DNA of 44,199 nucleotides from an uncultured Nostoc sp. GTDB lineage: Bacteria > Cyanobacteriota > Cyanobacteriia > Cyanobacteriales > Nostocaceae. Position 1 is the stretch's first letter. The number at the start of each line of letters is the position of its first letter. Under the pieces are notes generated by a model. The model was not told where the DNA came from and did no database searches. It worked only from the letters and a program-made list of their open reading frames with translations. Positions 24,905 through 33,199 of this stretch are shown here, in pieces. The stretch covers positions 1 through 44,199 of the forward strand of contig NZ_CALMFY010000183.1 in assembly GCF_937863485.1 (NCBI RefSeq), written 5' to 3'. The translations under genes were made by a program, and so were the position numbers.

Positions 24905-27628
24905 TCACAACCAATTGCCAATCAACACATAGGCAGACCAAAAGCTTGGCACTCTGTAGTTGGGATGGTTCAGCAGTTGTAGCTGGGCAAGTTGGACAGC
25001 TTTGGCTTTGGTAATTTTGCTACTGTTGAGTTTTTGATAGAAGGCACTAACAAACATTGCTGTCGATTCATCATCAATCTGCCACAGCGAGGCTATGGTA
25101 CTGCGTGCCCCAGCTCGGACAGCTGCTCCTGCAAGACCCAGTGCTGCACGTTTGTCTCCTGTTGCTGTTTGGCAAGCACTCAAAACTAATAGTTCTACTA
25201 TGGTTTTACCCTGACTGCTGAAGAGAGTATCAAAATCCTTAACATTGATCTCACCATCAAAATCCAAAATAAAAGTGTCTTCAAGGCGGGAACTAAACTG
25301 ACCGTGGGTTGCTAAATGCACTATGTTGAATGGAGCAGCACCAATTTTACTCTCTAAATTCTTTTTCTTAAAATCTTTATCTAGTAGGCTAGTTGTCGAG
25401 ATTCCTGCTTTGCTAATGCCGTCAAATTCAGATTCGATCGCAAACAACGGTGCAAAGTTGGAAAAACCTGGTGGCGGCTTAGTCAGTCCTGCGGTTAGCG
25501 CTCTTAGTTGCTGTTTTACCAGTGGTTTAGGGCTGAGGAGTTGCAGACCGACGCTTAGAGCAATTGCATATTTCTCTACCAAGTATTTCTTGCCATCGTA
25601 GAGAGCTGCCATTGGTAAATTGCGTAACGGGCCATCTAAGACGAACACTAGGGTATCTACCCGACTTTTTTGCAATTCTGACTCAATCGGTTTGAGTAGC
25701 CAGTTATAAACTTGGTGCGAGTGGGTTTGGACGGCTTTGGTAGCGGTGGGATCAACAAGATTTTTTTGCAGTTTTACTAAGAGTTCCTCTACTTCTGGAC
25801 GGGAAATCTGAGTAGTGTAGCTTTGCAGGGGTTGTTTGGGAATTTTGACAATTACCTGGAGTTCTTTTTGAAGAATAATCGGATAGAGGATGGCAGCCGT
25901 GGCATTTTCTTTTTCTACCACTTGATCGAGGGCTACTCTCTGACCTTGCAGGCAAGCTTCCTGGAAGAAGTTGTCCAATTCTGCTAGTTGGAGTGCTTCA
26001 ATCCGCTCTCGTGCTTTCTCCAATATTTTTTCATCTGATTTTTCTTTTTGGGATTTCAGTAGTAACTCTACTGACTCTCGGTAGACGGGTTCTACGCTGT
26101 CCCGGAAGGTGAATTGCACATCCTGATTCACTACATTACTGACTATTAAATCTCTGCGGAGAGACTGGAGAGTTTCCACAGCAAGATCATATGCCCTAAT
26201 CGCACCATTAATATCTTTTTGTGCCCGGAGCAATCTACCTAATTGCCACTCCAAGGTATAGATAATTTCTGGTGCATTGCTGCTCTGTGCCAAAGCTAAT
26301 CCTTGCAGGGTCAGGTCTTGCGCTTTTGACCACTCTCCGGTTTCTTCGTACAAACCGCCTAAGCTTTTCAGAGCATAGGCTTCTGCCCGCTTGTCCCCTA
26401 AACTGCGGGATTGCTGGATGGCCCTGGTGAGTAATACTGTTGAGTCTTTTGTGCTGAATCCAGAGTAGTAATTCTGACTAGATGCTGGCAACACACCACT
26501 CTTGATTTTTAAGATACTTTGTGAGTAATTAATTTGAGCGTAAATACTAGCACGGCTGAGGGGAAGTTGATCGAGTTGGGACTCAATCAATGGTGAGAGA
26601 GTGTAAACCTCTGCCCATCGTTGATCTTCAATGAGTAGGCTTAGTTGATTGAGTTGCGCTTGGACTTTTGTCAGGAGTGAAGGAGATGCTGTGACTGTTC
26701 GTTGATAATAGGCGATCGCTTGTATATTGTCTTGTTTTCTACGGGCATGATTCCCCAGACTGAACAGACTTGCCGCAATATCAGTGCTTGATTGCAGATG
26801 TTGAGCAATCATTAGACTTTCTTCTAGCGCCTGGTATGAGTCTTTCAAATCCCCCACTACCAAAAGGGCATCACCGAGCGATCGCAAACTCACTGTCTTT
26901 TCTCTAGAGTCTGCTTGAGATTTTAACGTCAGACTTACCTCTTCGAGTGTTTTGACAGCCCGAGGGTAAAGTCCTTGGCTTCGCAACGCCTGTGCTTGAT
27001 TGATTAGCGATCGCACCACACCGCTTTGATCATCTGCTTGCCTGTAAATTTTTTCCGTCTGCCGCCAAGTTTCTAAAGCCTCCTCGGCCTGTCCCATTGT
27101 TAGTTGGAGACGACCTTGAATATCCAGTGATTGGGCAAATATTTTTTGCAGATTTTGGTTTTCATCCTGTTGTTTGAGCAAATTTAAGCCCTCTGTAATT
27201 GCCTGCTGTGCCTGAATCCATGCACCCAGTTGCTGGTAAGCTAGGGAAAGATTACTTAGTGTTACTGCCAGACTGAGGCTGTCCCCTTGCTGCTTATATG
27301 CTTGGACAGCCTGTTGTAACACTTCTACCGCCTTGGCAAAGTTTCCAGCCTTGTATAAAATTTGGCCCTGCTCTAATAGTGAGGCGGGGTCAGCGGCCAC
27401 AGCCAGCGACATAAAACTATTAATTGGTAGTTGGGATGAGGAATTAATTGAGCCAGGAACTTTTGCCAGTACGGGTGAACCAAGGATGCATAGCAAAGCT
27501 ATTAGGAAGTACAAAGGCAAACGTAAAAAGTGAGCTAGCCTGGTCTTCTCCCAACACCCTAGCTGCTTTTGCCTTTTAACTTTTACAGAATTCGCGCCAA
27601 AAATCGTAGTTGGTTTAGTCACAAGCAT
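24905..27628 (-). CDS. Exported TPR-CHAT protein
   Basis: A 907-residue protein. A basic N-terminus is followed by a hydrophobic segment (FLRLPLYFLIALLCILGSPVLA, about 34-55), a signal peptide or anchor with possible cleavage after VLA. At least eight TPR motifs span about 80-500. A linker helix precedes the C-terminal CHAT domain (about 570-907) with the dyad His775 (LATHG) and Cys819 (LSACQTA). CHAT domains are caspase-like peptidases, and the TPRs likely bind partners or substrates outside the cytoplasm. It leads the cluster with DUF1822, CHAT-CHASE2 and DUF928 genes. Its ATG overlaps by 14 bases the end of a haemagglutinin-like remnant, the gene that often precedes such CHAT genes. Confidence 0.88.
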   Translation of the reverse strand: MLVTKPTTIFGANSVKVKRQKQLGCWEKTRLAHFLRLPLYFLIALLCILGSPVLAKVPGSINSSSQLPINSFMSLAVAADPASLLEQGQILYKAGNFAKAVEVLQQAVQAYKQQGDSLSLAVTLSNLSLAYQQLGAWIQAQQAITEGLNLLKQQDENQNLQKIFAQSLDIQGRLQLTMGQAEEALETWRQTEKIYRQADDQSGVVRSLINQAQALRSQGLYPRAVKTLEEVSLTLKSQADSREKTVSLRSLGDALLVVGDLKDSYQALEESLMIAQHLQSSTDIAASLFSLGNHARRKQDNIQAIAYYQRTVTASPSLLTKVQAQLNQLSLLIEDQRWAEVYTLSPLIESQLDQLPLSRASIYAQINYSQSILKIKSGVLPASSQNYYSGFSTKDSTVLLTRAIQQSRSLGDKRAEAYALKSLGGLYEETGEWSKAQDLTLQGLALAQSSNAPEIIYTLEWQLGRLLRAQKDINGAIRAYDLAVETLQSLRRDLIVSNVVNQDVQFTFRDSVEPVYRESVELLLKSQKEKSDEKILEKARERIEALQLAELDNFFQEACLQGQRVALDQVVEKENATAAILYPIILQKELQVIVKIPKQPLQSYTTQISRPEVEELLVKLQKNLVDPTATKAVQTHSHQVYNWLLKPIESELQKSRVDTLVFVLDGPLRNLPMAALYDGKKYLVEKYAIALSVGLQLLSPKPLVKQQLRALTAGLTKPPPGFSNFAPLFAIESEFDGISKAGISTTSLLDKDFKKKNLESKIGAAPFNIVHLATHGQFSSRLEDTFILDFDGEINVKDFDTLFSSQGKTIVELLVLSACQTATGDKRAALGLAGAAVRAGARSTIASLWQIDDESTAMFVSAFYQKLNSSKITKAKAVQLAQLQLLNHPNYRVPSFWSAYVLIGNWL

Positions 27629-27740
27629 GACAAAAGGTAAGTGATAACCAAGAACGCACAGGATTAACTGTAGGTGTTTGGGCTACCAGGGTAATGTTAC
27701 CATTCGCATCCATTACTTATCCCTGAGCCTTCCACAATCT
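27615..27740 (-). pseudogene. C-terminal remnant of a two-partner-secretion haemagglutinin-like protein
   Basis: The minus strand reads RLWKAQG, stop, VMDANGNITLVAQTPTV and on to a TAA at 27615-27617. This matches the conserved tail of cyanobacterial filamentous-haemagglutinin/S-layer-like secreted proteins, whose last residues run (E)AQGW-V-DANGNI-L-AQ-PTV. A TAA at 27717-27719 stands where the conserved Trp codon should be, and the upstream sequence no longer resembles the family. The frame ends 14 bases inside the TPR-CHAT gene, so the original gene was translationally coupled to it. The family match is from memory of the tail motif. Confidence 0.6.
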
Positions 27741-27774
27741 TATTTTTCGTGGGTTGGATCAGGTTTTACTGGCT

Positions 27775-27997
27775 AAATCTCTACTTACCGGGGCCGTTCG
27801 ATCTCTTTGAGACTTAGGCAGACTCTACGAATTATTATGGTGCGATCACCCCTTAGGGGAAGTGTTCTTAGTACACCAGTCGCCTCAACGGCGGGAAAGA
27901 AAGGAAGTTTGGATGCCTGGGGCTGTGCCAACGGAGGAACAGTCTTATTTGAGTTGATACTGTAAAAAACAAGCCCACATCAGTGGGCTTGTTTTTC
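27775..27997 (+). ncRNA. Candidate structured RNA, class not identified
   Basis: The stretch between the haemagglutinin remnant and a strong terminator has no ORF but several potential hairpins on the plus strand: GGTGCGATCACC, CCCCTTAGGGG, GTGTTCTTAGTACAC and CGCCTCAACGGCG. It ends in a Rho-independent terminator with a U-tract. It matches none of tmRNA, RNase P, SRP RNA or 6S motifs as I know them. It could instead be decayed sequence from the lost gene. I cannot fix a 5' end. Confidence 0.25.
27969..27997 (+). terminator. Strong Rho-independent terminator
   Basis: ACAAGCCCAC and GTGGGCTTGT pair perfectly around ATCA and are followed by TTTTTCT. An A-run on the other side makes it potentially bidirectional. 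No protein gene ends just before it on the plus strand, which is why a short untranslated transcript is suspected. Confidence 0.75.
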
Positions 27998-28156
27998 TAA
28001 GCAAAATTAAGTGAAGTACCCTAACCAAAAGGCTTTAGGTTTCTTGGGCACATTAACTGTCTTTTGTTAATGTTATCCTAGTCTCACAACTAGCTCCTCA
28101 AGCGTGAATTCCGGCACTCCCTGCCGTAATTAAAAAATTTTATCATAATAAAATAC

Positions 28157-28188
28157 CAAAAACCTGGTCGGGGTTGACCAGGTTTTAT
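28157..28188 (+). terminator. Hairpin, possible second terminator
   Basis: AAAACCTGGTC and GACCAGGTTTT form an 11-bp stem around a GGGGTT loop. The stem itself supplies the A and U flanks, so it could act in either direction. No gene ends within the 150 bases on either side. Confidence 0.5.
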
Positions 28189-28540
28189 CAAGTTCACAGG
28201 TTTCAAATTGTTAAACTAATTAAGTAATTGAAAGTTAATAACTAAGGTGGACTAAAAACTAACAAACTCAGCATTCTTGCATTTTTCCACTTTGGGATTT
28301 GGCTTTGCCTTTTACATTCAGCTTTTTGCCACTTATATAATGTTTGATATGCTGAAATTTACTTGGGTTGATGACAAGGGGACACTAAGTCATTGACCCT
28401 ATTGTTTGGTTTTATTTTGTTTGGTGTCCTACTATTTAAATTATCAGTTAGTTGGTAGATCGCAACTCTTAGTTTACTAAAATTGACGTTTTGTTAGATT
28501 TTGCAATCTAGCTCCAATTTGATCCCCGACTATCTTTTTT
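28189..28540. other. Intergenic spacer, no gene seen
   Basis: AT-rich sequence without a supportable ORF. Nothing beyond short homopolymer-rich tracts and a loose GGACAC/GTGTCC inverted pair (about 28380 and 28421) was noticed. Confidence 0.35.
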
Positions 28541-28710
28541 AGAACTTACGCACTGTACAAATTAATCATGGTATAAATTTACCAAAATAGGTCGTTTCAA
28601 GCTTTGATAGCGATCGCTTGTACCCTGCTTTAAGCCGCTACGCGTCTATGGATGCTCTGACCTCTCTCCTTTCATTCATATTTAGTATTTCCTGTCAATG
28701 CGTAAGTCCT
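28541..28710. repeat. MITE-like element sharing ends with the 10767 element
   Basis: The left end AGAACTTACGCACTGTACA is the near-perfect inverse of the right end TGTCAATGCGTAAGTCCT. The 170-base interior is non-coding and includes a HIP1 octamer. The ends match those of the 83-base element at 10767-10849, so both belong to one family of non-autonomous elements of variable length. Confidence 0.65.
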
Positions 28711-28816
28711 ATTTTTAAGAGAGTTGAGGGGATCTTTGTACCCCTACTCAAAAGCCAGCTAGGCGTAGCCTCTCCAAAAGAGAGAGATTAGCATGGTTAA
28801 CCAAACTGCATTGTAA

Positions 28817-29773
28817 TCAATTCCACATAATTGGACTGTTATCAAGATGGTCGGTGACAATACGGCCGATCGCATCAATTTCTGCCAATTGGGACGCAGA
28901 AAGTTGAATTTGGGCAGCTAATGTGTTGTCTAGTGCTTGTTCGGGATAACGCGCCCCGGCGATCGCATTTGTTTGGGGTTGAGCAATTAACCACGCTAAA
29001 GCTAACTGAGCAAGGGTACAATTATGAAGAAGGGCTATGGGACGCAGTTTTTCTAGCGCTTGTTGAGCATGTTCAAAGTTATCGCCTTGAAACAGTTTAT
29101 TTTTAGCACGGTTATCTGTTAGGTCAAATTTATGACCGAAAGCAAATCTTCCTGTTAACAACCCCTGTGCTAAAGGCGAATAAGCAAGGATAGAAATATT
29201 ATTTTTGATACAATAGGGCAACGCATCTTGTTCTACCTGTCTCCAGAATAAAGAATAAGGTGGTTGTAAACTATCAATACGTCCATAATTTGCTGCTTCT
29301 GCCAACTGGGTGTGGGAAAAATTGGAAACACCAATGGCTCGAATTTTACCTTGCTCTTTAAGAAAGTTTAGAGCGCTCATAGTTTCTTCGATAGGTACTA
29401 TTTCACTTTTGAAAGCACCGGAGGGCCAATGTATTTGGTAAAGATCAATGTAATCAGTTTTCAGGTTGGTTAGGGAACGATCGCAAGCTTCAATCACTTG
29501 TTCATACTTTAGATGGTTAGGCAAAACTTTCGTGGCATACTCCACACGAGTTCGTACATCAGATAAAGCTTCAGCGACAATTCGCTCAGAGTGTCCTTCA
29601 CCATAAGCTTCAGCGGTATCAATTGTGGTGATACCAGCTTCAAATGCGGCTCGGATCGTTTTAATCGAGTCAGCATCCTCAATTCCTACCCACATTCTTT
29701 TACCAGCTTGCCAAGTTCCCATAAGGATAGGTGTAATTTGGACTTCAGTTGTACCTAGCGATCGCTTTTCCAT
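28817..29773 (-). CDS. Aldo/keto reductase
   Basis: A 318-residue TIM-barrel oxidoreductase using NAD(P)H to reduce aldehydes and ketones. The AKR tetrad is intact: Asp52 and Tyr57 (DTAEAYG), Lys82 (ATKVLP) and His115 (QIHWP). Other family marks are IGVSNF, AYSPLAQGLLTGRF and a C-terminal QPQTNAIAGARYPEQ cofactor loop. Its length and motifs fit the YajO/IolS-type group. It is cytoplasmic and appears monocistronic. The divergent DUF1802 gene starts 80 bases from it, so the two share a promoter region. Confidence 0.92.
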   Translation of the reverse strand: MEKRSLGTTEVQITPILMGTWQAGKRMWVGIEDADSIKTIRAAFEAGITTIDTAEAYGEGHSERIVAEALSDVRTRVEYATKVLPNHLKYEQVIEACDRSLTNLKTDYIDLYQIHWPSGAFKSEIVPIEETMSALNFLKEQGKIRAIGVSNFSHTQLAEAANYGRIDSLQPPYSLFWRQVEQDALPYCIKNNISILAYSPLAQGLLTGRFAFGHKFDLTDNRAKNKLFQGDNFEHAQQALEKLRPIALLHNCTLAQLALAWLIAQPQTNAIAGARYPEQALDNTLAAQIQLSASQLAEIDAIGRIVTDHLDNSPIMWN

Positions 29774-29852
29774 AACTGCTTCCTAATTCATTTCCTTGGA
29801 TAGTTTCACACTTTATCGGTTTTAGGTTGAAATTAAATCAGAGTTATAGTAG

Positions 29853-30449
29853 ATGCTGATGGAATTGACCACAACTTTTCATGCTCTCAAAGAATGGGCA
29901 GTCGCCATAAATGCTTTGGAAAATGGCAAAACAATTATGTTGCTCCGCAAAGGCGGTATCCATGAACGAAATGGACATTTCCAAGTTGCCCACAAGCAAA
30001 TTTTGCTTTACCCTACTTGTGAACATCAACAAGCTTTCATGTTGAAAGCAGAGTATGCCAATCATGTTTATCCAGTAACATCATGTTGGCATCCAGAGAC
30101 AGTTCGCATCGGCAGTTGGGCTGAAATTACGGATATTTTGCCAGTTAGTGACGAATTTCTTGTCAACGCCTTGCTTCCCTTCCATATTTGGAACGAGCAT
30201 TTTATTAGCGATCGCCTCAAATGGAAACCACGCCAGCCGCTTTATGTTCTCCTCCTGCGGACATATCAACTACCTCAACAAGAAATTCCCTACCATTCTA
30301 AATACGGCGGTTGCAAGTCATGGATTGATTTAGATGAACCAATTCAGTTGCAAGGAGCAAAACCAGTTTTGTCTGACTTTGCATACACCCAATTAGTAGA
30401 GACAATTCGCAAGATTGTCGGCGATAAGTTGTATGCTCCATCTTTCTAA
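29853..30449 (+). CDS. DUF1802 family protein
   Basis: A 198-residue member of DUF1802, common in cyanobacteria and some Bacillota. Typical features are the opening FHALKEWAVAINALENGKTIMLLRKGGI, then the short histidine-rich FLLYPT-type strand (QILLYPTCEHQ), and WIDLDEPI near the C-terminus. No catalytic function has been established. ATG 29853 and ATG 29859 are both possible starts, and neither has a clear ribosome binding site. A strong hairpin 19 bases after the stop terminates it. Confidence 0.85.
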   Translation: MLMELTTTFHALKEWAVAINALENGKTIMLLRKGGIHERNGHFQVAHKQILLYPTCEHQQAFMLKAEYANHVYPVTSCWHPETVRIGSWAEITDILPVSDEFLVNALLPFHIWNEHFISDRLKWKPRQPLYVLLLRTYQLPQQEIPYHSKYGGCKSWIDLDEPIQLQGAKPVLSDFAYTQLVETIRKIVGDKLYAPSF

Positions 30450-30467
30450 TAACCCAACTTGCTGCCC

Positions 30468-30500
30468 AGATCCCCGACTTCTTCAAGAAGTCGGGGATCT
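30468..30500 (+). terminator. Hairpin terminator after the DUF1802 gene
   Basis: AGATCCCCGACTTCTT and AAGAAGTCGGGGATCT form a 16-bp perfect stem with a single-base centre, followed by AAAT. The outer 12 bases match the palindrome at 19796-19828, so this is a dispersed element used as a 3' hairpin. Confidence 0.6.
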
Positions 30501-30524
30501 AAATCTAGGTTAAGTAACGCCATT

Positions 30525-31059
30525 CTACCCTACAATTAATTTGATTTTTACAATACAATCAGCAGTCAGTTTGGATTGAACGAAAAATAAAAATAGCTCA
30601 CTCTCTTGAGGTAAAAAAATACCGTAGGGAGTTAAAGTTGGGCAATCGGAAAAGTCATGATCCAACGCAACAGTAGCGACACGAGTTTTTCCTCCTCTGT
30701 CAAATTCCCCAACTTTTATCCCCACCTTTGCATCCATAGAAATTCGTAGTGTCGTTGGCTGATCATCAGCTTCTTGATTAATACGATTAACTTCTTTAAA
30801 GATAGCTCCAGTTTCTGGTATCTCTTTTATCGGTTTGGTTTTAGCAACCTGCTTTAAGCCATAGCCTAATTGGTTCAAATCGTTGTCTAATAACCTCAAT
30901 TGAAGGCAGTTCTTCATGCTGGTATCCTTTGAGTTCAATTAGTTGACGACGAACCTCTGCTGCCCAGAGGCGAGTATATAGCTTAATACTATTGAAAGTT
31001 AGGTCTATTTGGCTTGTATTGGCATCTCTTTTGTCAGCATAGAGGTGAGTATTGCTTTG
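30525..31059 (-). pseudogene. ISAzo13-family transposase remnant, frameshifted
   Basis: Two minus-strand frames together read as the middle of an ISAzo13 transposase. From 31059 the frame includes LYTRLWAAEVRRQLIELKGY and EELPSIEVIRQ. Near 30880-30900 the homology switches frame to LNQLGYGLKQVAKTKPIKEI, then PETGAIFKEVNRIN, ISMDAKVGIKVGEFDRGGKTR and ALDHDF. The DDE-domain Asp in ISMD is present, but the C-terminal catalytic part is deleted after SKLTADCIV. A stop at 31060-31062 closes the N-terminal side. No terminal repeats were found, so it cannot move. A 137-residue ORF within it (30525-30938) could be mis-annotated as a hypothetical protein. Confidence 0.85.
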
Positions 31060-31150
31060 TTATTTGTTGTGCCTATGCTGTACATCATACCAAACCCCAT
31101 TAACCGTTACTAAACACTCACTGTGCCAGTTGCTGTATCGAAAATACTTT

Positions 31151-33022
31151 TTAAAACAGGAGATTAGCCGCCGCTTTAATTCGGTCTAGCGGTTCCACAG
31201 AACGGGGTAAAATTGGTAAGCGAATTATAGTTTGCCCAGCAAATAATTTAGCATGGATTGACCTATCCTGGCTGTAGCGGTTATGCACCACGTAACGCTG
31301 CTGAACTCCCATTTTCTGTAAAGACTCAGTTAACCGCACTTGTTCTGCAATAATTGCAGCTTGAGCTTGGATGACACCAATAAATTCAGTGTGGTGGGGG
31401 TCTTTTAATTTTTTCTGTACTTGTACAACTTGTTGTCGCAAATTCCGCAGCCGCCCCATCAAATCTACCCTACCTAAAACATTTTGATACTTCATCCACA
31501 GCTTGAATATCCAAGCTAGCCAGTCAGCTAATGCAGATGGCATTTCCAGAAAGCGAAGAAGATGACCAGTAGGGGCAGTATCCAGGATAATTAAATCTTG
31601 CTGTTTGCGGTCTAATAAATCCATTATTGTGATGAGGGACAGCATTTCATTAATACCAGGTAAAGCATGCGCTACAATTTGTCGCCAAGCTTGGGGAGTG
31701 TAAGCAATTTTTATCGCCCCTGCTTCAGTCCCTTCTCCACTCATCATTTCTGCTAATTCCCAAAGATAATCATTGCGGAACTGTTCTAATACTATGTCGG
31801 CATCGATTTCTTGACCGCTCAAATTTGCGGTTAGCTGAGTGGGTTCATGTCCCAATTTTTCCCCAAAAGCATCTCCCAAAGAATGGGCCGGGTCAATGGA
31901 AATTAGACGAATATTTTTATCAGGATAACGACTTGCTAACGCCCACCCTATAGCGGCTGCAACTGTCGTTTTTCCTACTCCACCTTTGCCACCAACAAGG
32001 ATCAGTTGCCGTCTTTCAGTGATAAAATCGCTGAAGCTGGGTAGTAGTTTAGCAGGCCATTGTATGGGTGGCGGTGGAGCAATTGCAACTGTATCAATTT
32101 TTTGAATTTGGGTAATAATATTATCTAACGCTTTACCGCCAAGGGGTTCTGATGTCTGTTGCGGTACGATAAAAACCGGATGGTTACCTGGTAGTTTTAG
32201 AAATTTCTCCAGTAATTGTTGTTGTTCGCTATAGCGGTCTAAATCTGTAGGAGCATTTGTCAAAAACTGGTTAACGAATAAGCCACCGCAAGGAATGGAC
32301 AATGCTTGCAAGCTTTTTAAAAGTCGTGACGTTTCTAAAAGACTCATGGATTCGGCGATCGCCACCACCAAGAGTGCGCTTATATCTTTATTTTGCAGCA
32401 AGCGTCTGCCTTGAGCTAATTCAGATTTCATGTTTACCAGAAACTCATCGACTTCATCTGCAGTATACTTTCCCCTAAAACTTGTGGCGATCTGACGATG
32501 TTTTTCTTGAAATAACTCCAAAGAATTTAAAACTATATCTAAAAAATCTTTAATTCCTAATAAGTTTAACGTGTGACCGGAAGGAGCCATATCTACTACT
32601 ACGCGGTCTACCACTTTTTCTGTAAGCAGGCGTTGAATTTCTAGTAAACTCATGACTTCATCTAAACCAGGCCAGTCTAAATCCCAAACAGGCGTTAAAT
32701 CTTCACCCTCTACAAAACTTCCGCGCTCAACTAATAGCTCTAAAAACCTGCCGGATTTTGCCTGAAATTCTAGAAGTAATTCTTTAGCATCTAACGCCCG
32801 AACGCTCAAGTTAGGTAGATCGGGTAAAGGTGAGGCGTTGTGTTCAACTTTTATTTGTAGCACATCGCCTAAAGAATGTGCCGGATCTGTAGATATTAAC
32901 AGTATTTGTTCGTTGGTAAATAATCTTGCCCAGCGCCGAGCGAAACTACAGGAAAGGGTTGTTTTCCCTACTCCACCTTTACCAGTAAACATTGCTATTT
33001 GAAGTGAATCGTACTCGCTCAT
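31151..33022 (-). CDS. Double-domain ArsA/GET3-type ATPase at the end of the gas vesicle operon
   Basis: A 623-residue tandem fusion of two ArsA/TRC40/GET3 ATPase domains. Domain 1 has deviant Walker A GKGGVGKTT with Lys20, switch I TDPAHSLGD and A-loop DMAPSGHTLNLL. Domain 2 has the same P-loop with Lys351, IDPAHSLGDAFG and DTAPTGHLLRFLEMP. Both sites look intact. The family energises arsenite export or targets membrane and hydrophobic proteins. There are no ArsB/ArsR genes nearby and no obvious As(III)-binding Cys cluster. It lies 177 bases downstream of the last gvp gene on the same strand. A role as chaperone or ATPase for hydrophobic GvpA or vesicle assembly is an inference from position. 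Confidence 0.85.
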   Translation of the reverse strand: MSEYDSLQIAMFTGKGGVGKTTLSCSFARRWARLFTNEQILLISTDPAHSLGDVLQIKVEHNASPLPDLPNLSVRALDAKELLLEFQAKSGRFLELLVERGSFVEGEDLTPVWDLDWPGLDEVMSLLEIQRLLTEKVVDRVVVDMAPSGHTLNLLGIKDFLDIVLNSLELFQEKHRQIATSFRGKYTADEVDEFLVNMKSELAQGRRLLQNKDISALLVVAIAESMSLLETSRLLKSLQALSIPCGGLFVNQFLTNAPTDLDRYSEQQQLLEKFLKLPGNHPVFIVPQQTSEPLGGKALDNIITQIQKIDTVAIAPPPPIQWPAKLLPSFSDFITERRQLILVGGKGGVGKTTVAAAIGWALASRYPDKNIRLISIDPAHSLGDAFGEKLGHEPTQLTANLSGQEIDADIVLEQFRNDYLWELAEMMSGEGTEAGAIKIAYTPQAWRQIVAHALPGINEMLSLITIMDLLDRKQQDLIILDTAPTGHLLRFLEMPSALADWLAWIFKLWMKYQNVLGRVDLMGRLRNLRQQVVQVQKKLKDPHHTEFIGVIQAQAAIIAEQVRLTESLQKMGVQQRYVVHNRYSQDRSIHAKLFAGQTIIRLPILPRSVEPLDRIKAAANLLF

Positions 33023-33051
33023 AGTATTTATACTAATTGCTAATTGTGAGT

Positions 33052-33090
33052 CCAGTTCCCTACGGCGGGAAACCCGCCGTAGGGAACTGG
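33052..33090. repeat. 18-bp stem palindrome between gvp and ArsA-like genes
   Basis: CCAGTTCCCTACGGCGGG, an AAA loop, and its exact inverse complement form a near-perfect 39-base hairpin. It is in the spacer between the last gvpF/L-type gene and the ArsA-like gene and could limit readthrough or stabilise RNA ends. Confidence 0.75.
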
Positions 33091-33102
33091 CGAACCCGAA
33101 GG

Positions 33103-33160
33103 GCTAATTGCTAATAGCTAATTGCTAATTGCAATGAACAATTAGCTATTAGCAATTAGC
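33103..33160. repeat. 22-bp inverted repeat of TAATTGC/AGCTATTAG units
   Basis: The arms at 33103-33124 and 33139-33160 are perfect inverse complements built of GCTAATTGCTAATAGC-type words with a 14-base loop. Together with the hairpin at 33052-33090 it fills most of the 177-base spacer, so a transcript crossing it would fold strongly. Confidence 0.75.
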
Positions 33161-33199
33161 ACCTTCACAGATAACATAAGTATTCAACCGAAACTGATA

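Noticed and set aside
27742..27900. Minus-strand similarity to a cobalamin or TPP riboswitch (AGCCAGTAAAACCTGATCC)
   Set aside because: Only the short B12-box/TPP-like word matches; the other conserved parts of either riboswitch are missing, and the downstream gene is not a vitamin gene.
31151..33022. Arsenite resistance role for the ArsA-like ATPase
   Set aside because: No arsB, arsC, arsR or arsD gene nearby and no obvious metal-binding Cys cluster; the gas vesicle context is stronger.
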